Positions 7,804 through 16,182 of a stretch of DNA of 25,041 bases are shown here, piece after piece. The notes below the pieces were generated by a model. That model worked only from the letters and a program-made list of their open reading frames with translations. It ran no database searches and was not told the DNA's origin. Origin of the DNA: an uncultured Oscillospiraceae bacterium (GTDB taxonomy: Bacteria > Bacillota > Clostridia > Oscillospirales > Acutalibacteraceae). Position 1 is the first letter of the stretch. The number at the start of each line of letters is the position of its first letter. A program made the position numbers and the translations under genes. The stretch spans positions 1-25,041 of the forward strand of contig USDZ01000006.1 in assembly GCA_900553525.1 (NCBI GenBank), read 5' to 3'.

Positions 7804-8826
7804 ATGCCAAACTCTTCCGACCATATACAGCCCCGGAAAAAACGGGCGTTGAGTCTTATACAGCCCTCTGGGATCCCGACGCTCGGCAATTATCTGGGGG
7901 CTATGCGCAACTGGGTGGCCTTGCAGGAGGAATTCGACTGCATTTTCGGCGTGGCCGATTTACATGCCGTGACCGTACGGCAGGAACCGGCCAAACTCCG
8001 TCAGCGCACTTATGAGGTATATGCGCTGCTTTTGGCGGTGGGACTTAATCCACAAAAAAGTTTGGTTTTCGTCCAGTCACAAGTCCCTGCTCACGCGGAA
8101 CTGGGATGGTTGCTGGGCTGCTGTACACAGTTTGGGGAATTATCCCGTATGACCCAGTTTAAGGATAAGTCTCAAAAGCACGCGGATAACGTCAATCTTG
8201 GATTATTTGCCTATCCCACTCTAATGGCGGCGGATATTTTGCTGTATCGGCCGGATTTGGTTCCAGTGGGCAAGGATCAAAAGCAGCATTGTGAACTGAC
8301 CCGGGATATCGCCGGACGTTTTAACAACCTATACGGCGAGACTTTCCTGCTTCCCGAGCCATATATCCTGCAGAACTGCGCCAATGTCCTCTCCCTTCAG
8401 GAACCGACAAAGAAAATGTCCAAGTCGGACAGCAATCAAAATGCGTTCATCTCGATGCTGGATGATCCCGATACCATCCGGAGAAAATTTCGCCGGGCTG
8501 TCACCGACAGCGAGGCCAAGGTCTGCCGCCGGGAGGATAAACCCGGAGTGAGCAATTTGATGGAGATTTACAGCGCGGTCACCGGTCGTTCCTATGACCA
8601 AATTGAAGCGGATTTCGATGGGAAGGGCTATGGTGACTTCAAATCGGCGGTCGGTGAAGCGGTGATCACTGCGCTCGCCCCAATTCAGGAACGGTTCCGC
8701 ACGCTGTTGGATGACAAAGCGCAGCTCGATGTTTTGATGAAAGAGCAGGCCGGCAAGGCGGCCTGCCTCGCGGAAAAGACACTGAACAAAGTCAAGAAGA
8801 AAATGGGGTTTGTTTTGCCGAAGTAA
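7804..8826 (+). CDS. trpS: Tryptophan--tRNA ligase
   Basis: Class I synthetase that charges tRNA-Trp; 340 residues, the usual bacterial length. The HIGH-type motif is QPSGIPTLGNYLGAM (about residues 20-34), with VADLHAVTV after it. GKDQKQHCELTRDIAGRFN is the conserved dimer and Trp-binding region, and KKMSKS (about 203-208) is the intact KMSKS loop. ATG 7804 is preceded by AAAGGA about ten bases upstream; a GTG at 7765 only four bases past the aminotransferase stop is less likely. The 42-nt gap from the aminotransferase leaves no room for a T-box or trp attenuator, so control must come from the upstream promoter. The gene's tail runs into the leader of the DUF3825 gene. Confidence 0.97.
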   Translation: MPNSSDHIQPRKKRALSLIQPSGIPTLGNYLGAMRNWVALQEEFDCIFGVADLHAVTVRQEPAKLRQRTYEVYALLLAVGLNPQKSLVFVQSQVPAHAELGWLLGCCTQFGELSRMTQFKDKSQKHADNVNLGLFAYPTLMAADILLYRPDLVPVGKDQKQHCELTRDIAGRFNNLYGETFLLPEPYILQNCANVLSLQEPTKKMSKSDSNQNAFISMLDDPDTIRRKFRRAVTDSEAKVCRREDKPGVSNLMEIYSAVTGRSYDQIEADFDGKGYGDFKSAVGEAVITALAPIQERFRTLLDDKAQLDVLMKEQAGKAACLAEKTLNKVKKKMGFVLPK

Positions 8827-8881
8827 ACGAACTGAGCCGATGGTCAGGCGCGGACGAGCGGATAAGGGAAGGATGTCGCAT

Positions 8882-10141
8882 ATGAGCGTGGAGCGGCTCA
8901 TTCATTTCAATACTAACGAAGAGTACGAGCGGTCGGTTTTCCAGTTTGTCCAAATGACGGGAAACATGTCGATTAAGGAAGCCAAACACACGATGGACAA
9001 ACTGGTGGACCAGACGCTGGCGAAGCAAAATTTTCTGACCTACCGCTGCGGAGGAGGACGGAACCGTCAGGGAAGCGTGCTCTATGTGTTCGATACCGGA
9101 TACCGTTTCCAGAATAGCCGGGAGCGTATATTTGCCCATACTTTAAAAAATATGCGGCGTGACGAAAACGGCTGTGAATATTACGGTCTGTTCATCCAAC
9201 GGGAAAGCCTCCTGCGGGATGATATCCGCTCCAAAACAGGCTGCTGGCATATCGGGGACATCGTGTTCAGCGATATGAACGAGCTCAATGAATTATTAGG
9301 CCGTCTGGCAGACGAGGCATTATACGAAAACTGGCGTTTCACCAATTTTCAAACCAAGATTACCCATCCGATCTTGAAAAACTATCTGGAGAATACCTAT
9401 TTTCAGCTTTTTCGTCAGGGCAAAATCTATATCAATGAAGAAGAGGAGAAGATGCTGCTGAATACCGGGCTCATCGACGCCTCATTCAACGAACTTTATC
9501 TCGTATGTGATATCGTGCCCGACTCGGCCCGGGATTCGCTGTTTCGGCAGGAATACCGAAACCCGGAGATTTATAAGTCTAGCAACCGGGTTTTCTGTAA
9601 TTATTCCCGTAACGCTCCTTTGGAAATGGCCACGTTTTACGACGACCCCGGCGACCTTCTTTTTAATTGGGAAATCGCGCAAAAGCCGGGCGGCATTAAT
9701 ATCGCGGACGAGCATATCTTCCAGGACAATATGAGCCGGATCAACCAGGGCTTGCGGGACCAGGCTTTGCGGTTTAATTTTGACAACATGCAGGATATCG
9801 CTCGCTGCCGCCAGATGTTTGAAGGGGCTCTCAAGGCTTCGCTCGAGCTTTCCAAGCGCAATTATAAGCTGGTGGCGCCTCAGTTCTGGCCGTCTACCGG
9901 GAAAATTCAGTTTTTAATGCCGATTTATCTCGAAGGAGTCCAGGCTATCCAGGAGGGCGAGTCCAAAGAGGTATTGCCTCCGACGGTAGCGCTCAGTATG
10001 GAGCTGGTCCATGGGCAATATATCGGGACCACCATATTGACCTTGGACATGGCTTATCAGAACGCGCGTCTGATTGCCCGGCCGGATGGTTTCTGGTTAG
10101 ACGCGACCAAGATATTTGCCACATCCAAGAATGAGGGATAA
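8882..10141 (+). CDS. DUF3825 (OST-HTH-associated domain) protein
   Basis: A 419-residue cytoplasmic protein with no signal or membrane segment. Residues about 140-410 carry the pattern I associate with DUF3825: LADEALYENW, then HPILKNYLENTY, then NTGLIDASFNELY, and at the C-terminus TTILTLDMAYQNARLIARP followed by DGFWL. In other proteins this domain is found next to OST-HTH/LOTUS RNA-binding domains, from which a role in RNA binding or metabolism has been suggested; no OST-HTH is seen here. The N-terminal ~60 residues are helical and charged. ATG 8882 has AAGGGAAGG nine bases upstream; ATG 8873 is an alternative. It follows trpS by 55 nt and precedes a lipoprotein by 16 nt, so it is mid-operon. 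The family call is from motif memory; the molecular function is unknown. Confidence 0.82.
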   Translation: MSVERLIHFNTNEEYERSVFQFVQMTGNMSIKEAKHTMDKLVDQTLAKQNFLTYRCGGGRNRQGSVLYVFDTGYRFQNSRERIFAHTLKNMRRDENGCEYYGLFIQRESLLRDDIRSKTGCWHIGDIVFSDMNELNELLGRLADEALYENWRFTNFQTKITHPILKNYLENTYFQLFRQGKIYINEEEEKMLLNTGLIDASFNELYLVCDIVPDSARDSLFRQEYRNPEIYKSSNRVFCNYSRNAPLEMATFYDDPGDLLFNWEIAQKPGGINIADEHIFQDNMSRINQGLRDQALRFNFDNMQDIARCRQMFEGALKASLELSKRNYKLVAPQFWPSTGKIQFLMPIYLEGVQAIQEGESKEVLPPTVALSMELVHGQYIGTTILTLDMAYQNARLIARPDGFWLDATKIFATSKNEG

Positions 10142-10157
10142 AGAAGGGACGAGGATT

Positions 10158-10694
10158 GTGTTTTGGGGGCGGAATCTAGGCAAACGAATCGCCTGCTTGG
10201 CGGTGGCGGTATGCGTTTTATTGGTTTGTTTCGGCTGCACGGCGGAGACCGGGGGAATCGATACAACGGCGCCAATGGTTTCTGTAAACGGACTGCGGGT
10301 GGATACCATGACTTTTTTGCAGAAGGATCTAGCGGACAGTGAAGCGGCTTCACAAGCATTCGCTATCTATCTCCAGGAATATACGCCGCTGGAAACTTCT
10401 GTATGGAATAACCTTCAAATCAGCCTGCCGGCCAATAGCGGGGAAACAATCTATATCGAGGATTTTTTATTAGATGAAGACGGGAATATCCGATACGAGG
10501 AAGTGGCTATGACCTCATCTGTGTATCTCCCGGCCGGAGAGACCGTGTTCTCCTATTCTCTGGAGGAACACACGCCTACGCGCTTCAGTTCCCTAGTGGA
10601 ACCGACGGCCTTGCGAGGGTTTCGGGTTTCTTTGCTCCACACACATCCCGAAGACAGCTATGTCTTTATTCTCAGGCTTGACCAGAATTTTTAA
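10158..10694 (+). CDS. Small putative lipoprotein, function unknown
   Basis: A 178-residue protein beginning at GTG 10158, with GGGACGAGGA just upstream. The N-terminus is basic (RNLGKR), then strongly hydrophobic (IACLAVAVCVLLVCFG), and ends at C27, which would be lipidated. The lipobox (CFGC) is imperfect at -3, so plain N-terminal anchoring is possible. The remaining ~150 residues form an acidic, beta-rich extracytoplasmic domain; none of it matches a family I know. The last gene before a terminator, it starts 16 nt after the DUF3825 gene and is almost surely co-transcribed. An earlier ATG at 10131 overlaps that gene but has no ribosome binding site. Confidence 0.78.
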   Translation: MFWGRNLGKRIACLAVAVCVLLVCFGCTAETGGIDTTAPMVSVNGLRVDTMTFLQKDLADSEAASQAFAIYLQEYTPLETSVWNNLQISLPANSGETIYIEDFLLDEDGNIRYEEVAMTSSVYLPAGETVFSYSLEEHTPTRFSSLVEPTALRGFRVSLLHTHPEDSYVFILRLDQNF

Positions 10695-10716
10695 GTGCCT
10701 ACCTTTTGTCTAAAGG

Positions 10717-10763
10717 ATTGCCTTTTTCTATCGTTTGTCTTATGATAGAGGAGGCAATTTTTT
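10717..10763 (+). terminator. Intrinsic terminator of the aminotransferase-trpS operon
   Basis: attgcct...ctatc at 10717-10732 pairs with gatag...aggcaat at 10744-10758; the middle is held by G-U pairs and one bulge, giving about 15 pairs and an 11-nt loop. Six T follow at 10758-10763. It separates the lipoprotein from the PHP-helicase gene. Confidence 0.8.
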
Positions 10764-10784
10764 GTCAGAAAGTGGTGAAAAAGG

Positions 10785-13700
10785 ATGCTTTTGGCGGATC
10801 TCCATATCCATTCCCGCTATTCCAGAGCAACCAGCCGAGACTGTGTGCCGGAATATCTGGATCTCTGGGCGCGGCGTAAGGGACTCGATGTGATCGGAAC
10901 AGGGGATTTTACCCATCCGGCCTGGCGGGAGGAATTGCGGGAAAAGCTGGAACCGGCTGAGGACGGCCTGTATACACTCAAAGAGGGGTTTCGGCTTCCC
11001 GGCGAGACAGATGGGTTCACTGAAAAGCCTCGATTTCTCGTCACGGGGGAGATCAGTTCAATTTATAAGAAAAACGGTAAGGTCCGCAAAGTCCATAACC
11101 TGATTCTCCTTCCCGGCCTTGAGCAGGCAGAACGCCTTGCCAAGCGATTGGAGGAGATCGGAAATCTGCATTCGGACGGACGCCCTATCCTGGGATTGGA
11201 CAGCCGGGATCTGCTTGAGATCACGTTGGAGACCTGTCCAGACGCGGTGTTCATTCCCGCTCATATCTGGACACCGCATTTTTCTATGTTTGGGGCTTTT
11301 TCGGGTTTTGACAGTATCGAAGAGTGTTTTGAAGATCTGACATCCCATATACATGCACTGGAAACAGGGCTCTCTTCGGATCCGCCTATGAACTGGAGGC
11401 TATCGGCCCTGGATCAATGCACCCTGATTTCCAACTCCGACGCCCATTCGCCTGCCAAATTGGGAAGAGAAGCCAACATATTGGATACAGACCGTTCCTA
11501 TACCGCTATAGCAAGAACTCTGCAGACACCGGATGATCCCGCATTTCAGGGAACCATCGAATTTTTCCCCGAGGAGGGAAAATATCATTATGACGGGCAC
11601 CGCGCGTGCGGGCAATGCCTGAAGCCGGAACAGACGGAACAGGTGGGCGGCAAATGTCCGGTCTGCGGCGGGCGAATTACGGTGGGAGTTCTCCATCGGG
11701 TTGAGGAGCTGGCCGACCGAGAGGAGGGCTATATCCCACCACAGCATCGGCCCTTTGAAAGCTTGGTGCCTCTGCCAGAAGTCATTGCCGCGTCCACCGG
11801 CCGTTCAGCCTCTGGGAAAAAAGTACAGGAATCCTATTTTGGCCTTTTGAGTCAGCTGGGGCCTGAATTTACCATTCTGCGGCAAACTCCTCTCGATTTG
11901 ATCGAACAGGCGGCAGGCCCCTGTGTGGCGGAGGGAATCCGCCGGCTTCGGGCAGGCCGTGTGGAAGTCAGTCCGGGCTACGACGGCGAATATGGTCAGG
12001 TGCGTATCTTGGATCCAGAGGAAATCGAACGATATGCGGGACAACTGTTTCTTTTTGAGAGGGAAAAACAACCGGGCAAGGGAAAACAGAAGGACAGGAA
12101 ACCCGCGGCGGTAAACCGAAAAAAGACCAGTTCACAAAAGAATATGGCTGTAGAAGCCGCTCTCCATTACGGACTGAATGATGAGCAGTGGGCCGCTGCC
12201 TCTGCGGGGGAACAAACGGTGGCCGTTATCGCTGGACCCGGTACGGGAAAGACCCGAACTTTGGTTTGCCGTATCGCCTACTTAGTGGAGGAACGAGGCG
12301 TAAATCCTGCTCATATCTCGGCCGTGACCTTTACGAATAAAGCCGCTCGGGAAATTCAAGAACGGCTGTTGGCTCATTTTGGAGATAAGAAAATCGTCAG
12401 AGCCATGAAGATCGGCACTTTTCACGCTATCTGTTTGGACCGTCTTTCCAAACATAAAGAACCAGCGGTGCTTCTGGACCGGGAAGAGGCCGCCGCTATC
12501 GCGTCTAAAATTATCGGGGAGTTGGACCTGAAAATTTCGGTACGGGACGCTCTGCGGTCGGTTTCCGACCGCAAAAACGGCTTGACTGGGCAGACGACGG
12601 ACGCAGATGCCTCCTCATCGTATTCTCTTTTTTTCGATGCGTATACGCACCGCTTGCAGGATTTGTCCGTCCTGGATTTTGATGATCTTTTGCTGAAAGA
12701 ACTGCACTGTCTGAAGGATGGCGAGGCAACCTCTTTAGAGGGGTTCCGCCACCTATTGGTGGATGAGTTTCAGGATATCAATCCCGTTCAGTTCCAGTTG
12801 GTCCAGGCGTGGAGCCGGATGGGGGAGAGTCTGTTTGTTATTGGGGATCCCGATCAAGCGATCTATGGATTCCGGGGATCCGACTCTCACTGCTTTGACC
12901 GATTGCGGGAGGAAAGGCCGGATTTACGGGAGATCACACTGTTTCGGAATTACCGTTCCACTCCGTCGATCATCGGAGCGGCTTTACCAGTTCTTTTTCG
13001 GCTTCCAGGCGAGGCGCCACCCCATTTGGAGGCGCAACAAAAAGAGGGCGGGCGTGTTCGCTTGGTAACGGTTTCCGACCCGTTCGATGAAGCACTCTTT
13101 ATTGCCAAGGAAATCAATCGTCTCGTCGGGGGACTGGATATGCTTGACACCGGAGCATACGGCGCCGTGCATATGCTCCGGGCAAATACCGTGGGTTTCT
13201 CGGATATCGCAGTGCTTTACCGCACTCATCGGCAGGCTGAATTGATCGAACAGTGTTTGCAAAAAGAATCCGTGCCTTATGTTGTGTCCGGACGGGAGGA
13301 ATTTCTCGAACAAGAACCGGTCCGGCGCGTGCTGGCTTTTTTTCGCTTCTTGAACCGGCCAGCAGATACCCTTTCGCTTCGCACTCTGCTGAAGGCCGCG
13401 GGACATCCGAAAGCGGCGGCAGGGATTCTGGAGGTTTACGCCGGTGAAAAGAAGCATCTCCCTATTCTTGTCGAATTGCTGGATAATGCAGAGCGTGACT
13501 TGGGGTTTTCTATGCTGGCGGATCACCTGCGTGTTTACGCTCCGCGTATGAAAAGGGAGAAACCGGATCGTCTGCTGGAATCCTATGTTCGGGACGCGTT
13601 TCCGACAGGAACGGTTCCGACGGTACGCACAGCTATGGACCGCCTGCTCGATATGGCGGTTTTGTATCCGGACATGGATACGTTCTTACAGGATTTGTCC

Positions 13701-14051
13701 TGGGGTCAGGAATCCGATGTGCGACGCTGTGGAAGCCGAGCTTATCATGCAGAGGCGGTTTCGCTGATGACTCTCCACGGGTCGAAGGGGCTGGAGTTTC
13801 CCGTTGTATTTTTATGCGGCGTAAATAAAGGAACGATTCCGCTGATGACCCCTGGGCGCATCTGCGATGTGGCGGAAGAGCGCAGGTTGTTCTATGTGGG
13901 GATGACCCGGGCAAAAGAAGAACTGCTGCTCCTGACCGGAACAGAACCGTCCGTTTTTTTGAACGATTTGCCGGGTTCCTTTCTGCATAAAGAGAGCACA
14001 TCATCTTATCGACCGGCTTATACAGGAAAGCAGATGAGTCTTTTTGATTGA
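10785..14051 (+). CDS. PHP phosphoesterase / zinc ribbon / UvrD-type helicase fusion
   Basis: A 1088-residue cytoplasmic fusion. Residues 1-~430 are a PHP metal-dependent phosphoesterase of the TIGR00375 type: DLHIHS (H7, H9), GTGDFTH (D41), GEIS (E89) and NSDAHS (D219, H221) are the metal ligands. A zinc ribbon, CxxC-x12-CxxC (C275, C278, C291, C294), is inserted in it. A lysine-rich linker (~425-455) leads to a superfamily 1 helicase: Walker A AGPGTGKT (483-490), TFTNKAA, DEFQD (660-664), GDPDQAIYGFRG (687-698), NYRST (722-726), TLHGSKGLEF and RRLFYVGMTRAKEEL. All helicase motifs look intact. It ends QMSLFD, a candidate sliding-clamp motif, and QLFLF at 420-424 is another. A role in DNA repair or replication restart is inferred; partners are unknown. 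ATG 10785 follows GGTGA by seven bases. The gene stands alone between terminators. Confidence 0.95.
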   Translation: MLLADLHIHSRYSRATSRDCVPEYLDLWARRKGLDVIGTGDFTHPAWREELREKLEPAEDGLYTLKEGFRLPGETDGFTEKPRFLVTGEISSIYKKNGKVRKVHNLILLPGLEQAERLAKRLEEIGNLHSDGRPILGLDSRDLLEITLETCPDAVFIPAHIWTPHFSMFGAFSGFDSIEECFEDLTSHIHALETGLSSDPPMNWRLSALDQCTLISNSDAHSPAKLGREANILDTDRSYTAIARTLQTPDDPAFQGTIEFFPEEGKYHYDGHRACGQCLKPEQTEQVGGKCPVCGGRITVGVLHRVEELADREEGYIPPQHRPFESLVPLPEVIAASTGRSASGKKVQESYFGLLSQLGPEFTILRQTPLDLIEQAAGPCVAEGIRRLRAGRVEVSPGYDGEYGQVRILDPEEIERYAGQLFLFEREKQPGKGKQKDRKPAAVNRKKTSSQKNMAVEAALHYGLNDEQWAAASAGEQTVAVIAGPGTGKTRTLVCRIAYLVEERGVNPAHISAVTFTNKAAREIQERLLAHFGDKKIVRAMKIGTFHAICLDRLSKHKEPAVLLDREEAAAIASKIIGELDLKISVRDALRSVSDRKNGLTGQTTDADASSSYSLFFDAYTHRLQDLSVLDFDDLLLKELHCLKDGEATSLEGFRHLLVDEFQDINPVQFQLVQAWSRMGESLFVIGDPDQAIYGFRGSDSHCFDRLREERPDLREITLFRNYRSTPSIIGAALPVLFRLPGEAPPHLEAQQKEGGRVRLVTVSDPFDEALFIAKEINRLVGGLDMLDTGAYGAVHMLRANTVGFSDIAVLYRTHRQAELIEQCLQKESVPYVVSGREEFLEQEPVRRVLAFFRFLNRPADTLSLRTLLKAAGHPKAAAGILEVYAGEKKHLPILVELLDNAERDLGFSMLADHLRVYAPRMKREKPDRLLESYVRDAFPTGTVPTVRTAMDRLLDMAVLYPDMDTFLQDLSWGQESDVRRCGSRAYHAEAVSLMTLHGSKGLEFPVVFLCGVNKGTIPLMTPGRICDVAEERRLFYVGMTRAKEELLLLTGTEPSVFLNDLPGSFLHKESTSSYRPAYTGKQMSLFD

Positions 14052-14073
14052 AAGACCCGCTTTTTTCTGGTAT

Positions 14074-14118
14074 GTAAAACCCCCCTTTCGTAGCTTGTTT
14101 TTTCTACGAAGGGGGGTT
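14074..14118 (-). terminator. Terminator shared by converging genes
   Basis: AACCCCCCTTTCGTAG at 14078-14093 pairs with CTACGAAGGGGGGTT at 14104-14118 (15 pairs, one bulged T, 10-nt loop). On the minus strand the G-run is followed by TTTT, which suits the end of the GRE operon 46 nt upstream. On the plus strand it also lies just after the helicase gene, but there the T-run sits in the loop and none follows, so plus-strand termination would be weaker. Confidence 0.8.
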
Positions 14119-14163
14119 CTCCTCTGAACAAAGCGATAACTTCCAGAGTTATAAGAAATTCTG

Positions 14164-15261
14164 TCAGGGAACCAACAGCGTTTTGATATTTTTACCCATT
14201 CGGATGTCTTCAAATGCTGTATTGATGTTGACGACGGAGTACTCCGTTACCAGATCATCGATCACAGGCCAGAGCTGTGGATGGGATTGCAGAAAACGCA
14301 GGTATAGATCCACATCCTGAAGGGAGTATTGAGAAGACCCAATCAGGTGCAGGGCTCGGAAGGTAATCCATTCGGGTTGAATCCGGACACCGTCGCTGTT
14401 GGAGTATTGTCCGGGGATCAAATAAACACCCCGATTGCGGAGCATCCCGAGTCCTTGTGGAACAGCTGCGGGACTGCCGCTTGCTTCAAAGACCAGATCG
14501 GCGCCCATGCTTTCATTCAGCGCCGCGATGGAAGCCGTGATTTCTTGGATACCCTGTTCTTCCAAATTATAGATGTCGGTGGCGCCCAATCGTCTTGCCA
14601 ACTGCGCCCGCTTCGGATTGTGCCTTGCCGTAACCACAGCGATATGGGGAATTCCAAGCGCAGCCAGGTATCCCACCGCAAAAAGGCCAACCGGTCCCAG
14701 CCCCTGCACCACTGCGACATTGGCTGTATCAATACCGGCATTGGCTTTGCGTCCCAGTTCAAAGGCATGTATCGCCGTGGGACCCGCGCAGGCACATACG
14801 CTGACGGTTTTGGGATCGAGACCGTCCGGAATCCGGATCAGATTTTTGATGGGTGCATACGATGCTTCGGCAAACCCGCCCCAAAAATGAGGAGCTTGTT
14901 CAGGGTTCCCTGCATTCGTCACACCCATATGGATACAATTTGCGTCATCGCCGCTGTGGCAAAGAGTGCAAGCGCCGCAGGGACAGGCGATATCCACGAT
15001 CACGGCATCTCCGATTTGGATGCCGCTGCTTTTACTGTCCTCGGGATGGATGTTCCGTACCCGGCCGATGAATTCGTGACCGATAATGGACAGGTATCCG
15101 GTGGGCAGACGTCCTTCATGAATATGGACATCCGTGCCGCAGATTCCGCTTGCGATGAGATCGAGCTGTACCATTCCCTTATCCGGCTGAGAGAGGGGAT
15201 ATTCACGGATTTCGAACGGCTGGTGCGGTCCCATAAAGAGGGCGGCTCTTGCATGGTTCAT
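14164..15261 (-). CDS. Zinc-dependent medium-chain alcohol/polyol dehydrogenase
   Basis: A 365-residue MDR-family NAD(P)-dependent dehydrogenase of the threonine/sorbitol dehydrogenase group. Catalytic zinc residues are C41 in SGICGTD, H62-E63 in GHEF and probably C158. The structural zinc site is complete: C95, C98, C101 and C109 (CGACTLCHSGDDANC). The Rossmann dinucleotide loop is GLGPVG at 187-192. The start is firm: AAAGGAGG precedes the ATG by six bases. It is the third gene of the GRE operon, 18 nt after the activase. It would oxidise an alcohol substrate or reduce the aldehyde or ketone made by the GRE; which of these cannot be read from sequence. A terminator follows at 14118-14074. 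Confidence 0.93.
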   Translation of the reverse strand: MNHARAALFMGPHQPFEIREYPLSQPDKGMVQLDLIASGICGTDVHIHEGRLPTGYLSIIGHEFIGRVRNIHPEDSKSSGIQIGDAVIVDIACPCGACTLCHSGDDANCIHMGVTNAGNPEQAPHFWGGFAEASYAPIKNLIRIPDGLDPKTVSVCACAGPTAIHAFELGRKANAGIDTANVAVVQGLGPVGLFAVGYLAALGIPHIAVVTARHNPKRAQLARRLGATDIYNLEEQGIQEITASIAALNESMGADLVFEASGSPAAVPQGLGMLRNRGVYLIPGQYSNSDGVRIQPEWITFRALHLIGSSQYSLQDVDLYLRFLQSHPQLWPVIDDLVTEYSVVNINTAFEDIRMGKNIKTLLVP

Positions 15262-15279
15262 GTGATCTCCTCCTTTGAT

Positions 15280-16182
15280 TCATCCGGCAATGGATACCGG
15301 ATATGGTTGAAATGAGTCGAGCAGCGGAACTAAATTTTCGGGTGAATAAGCCGGATATTTGGAATAGGAATAGTCCAGACCCAATGCCTTGTATTTACTC
15401 GAACCCAGTTTATGAAACGGCAGCAAATGGATTTCCTTTACCGCAATTCCGTTCAGATAATTCGCTATCCGACGGCAGGAAACCGGATCGTCGTTGATGT
15501 GGGGGATGATGGGGATTCGGATGGTAATCGCCGCTTCGGCGTCCGATAATCGGCGCAGATTGTCTAGAACGATCTTGAGGCTGCCTCCGGTATAACGCCG
15601 GTAGGAACTCTCGTCGGGACATTTCAAATCGACATAAAACTCCCGTATATAAGGTAATACCGTTTCAAAATGCCGGTAAGAAACACAGGCCGCCGTATCG
15701 ATCAGGGTCTGGATCCCCTGCGCGGCACAGCGTTTCGCAAGTTCCGCGCAGAAGGCCGCCTGCAAAAGGGGTTCTCCGCCTGAGAGAGTGAGTCCCCCTC
15801 CGGACATGTCGTAATATGCCTGATCGGCTACAATACGGGGCAAAATATCCCCGACGCCGACCTTTTTTCCGGCAATCGCTAAGGCGTCGGCACGGCAGCC
15901 GGACGCACAGGCACCGCAGGAGGTGCAGGACAGGCGGTGAAAGGTATGGCTATTTCCGTCATCCGAATGACAGGCATGCGGACAAAGGGATACACACCGC
16001 CCGCAGTGGCGGCAACGCGCCGCATAAAAGAGCAATTGCGGCATCGACAGGAGGGTTTCGGGATTGTGGCACCAAGGACAGCGGAGATTACAGCCCTTCA
16101 TAAAAACGGTAGTCCGGATACCGGGTCCATTATCGGTCGAAAAGCCTTGGATATCGGTGATCATCCCTTTTATGTCATCCAT
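15280..16182 (-). CDS. Glycyl radical enzyme activase (radical SAM, PflA-like)
   Basis: A 300-residue radical SAM enzyme that abstracts hydrogen from the GRE glycine using SAM and an electron from reduced ferredoxin or flavodoxin. The radical SAM cluster motif is CNLRCPWC (C31, C35, C38). An inserted pair of ferredoxin-type clusters follows, C57-C60-C63-C67 and C86-C89-C92-C96, which places it with activases of non-PFL GREs (choline lyase, glycerol dehydratase, decarboxylases); PFL activases lack this insert. The GGEP motif is at 135-138. The N-terminal ITDIQGFSTDNGPGIRT is the conserved GRE-activase signature. Its start overlaps the GRE stop by 8 bp, implying translational coupling and dedicated pairing. 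Confidence 0.96.
   Translation of the reverse strand: MDDIKGMITDIQGFSTDNGPGIRTTVFMKGCNLRCPWCHNPETLLSMPQLLFYAARCRHCGRCVSLCPHACHSDDGNSHTFHRLSCTSCGACASGCRADALAIAGKKVGVGDILPRIVADQAYYDMSGGGLTLSGGEPLLQAAFCAELAKRCAAQGIQTLIDTAACVSYRHFETVLPYIREFYVDLKCPDESSYRRYTGGSLKIVLDNLRRLSDAEAAITIRIPIIPHINDDPVSCRRIANYLNGIAVKEIHLLPFHKLGSSKYKALGLDYSYSKYPAYSPENLVPLLDSFQPYPVSIAG

Noticed and set aside
14329..15315. 328-codon plus-strand frame antisense to the dehydrogenase
   Set aside because: The minus-strand frame carries a full set of zinc and Rossmann motifs; the plus frame is a codon-bias mirror without motifs or a ribosome binding site.
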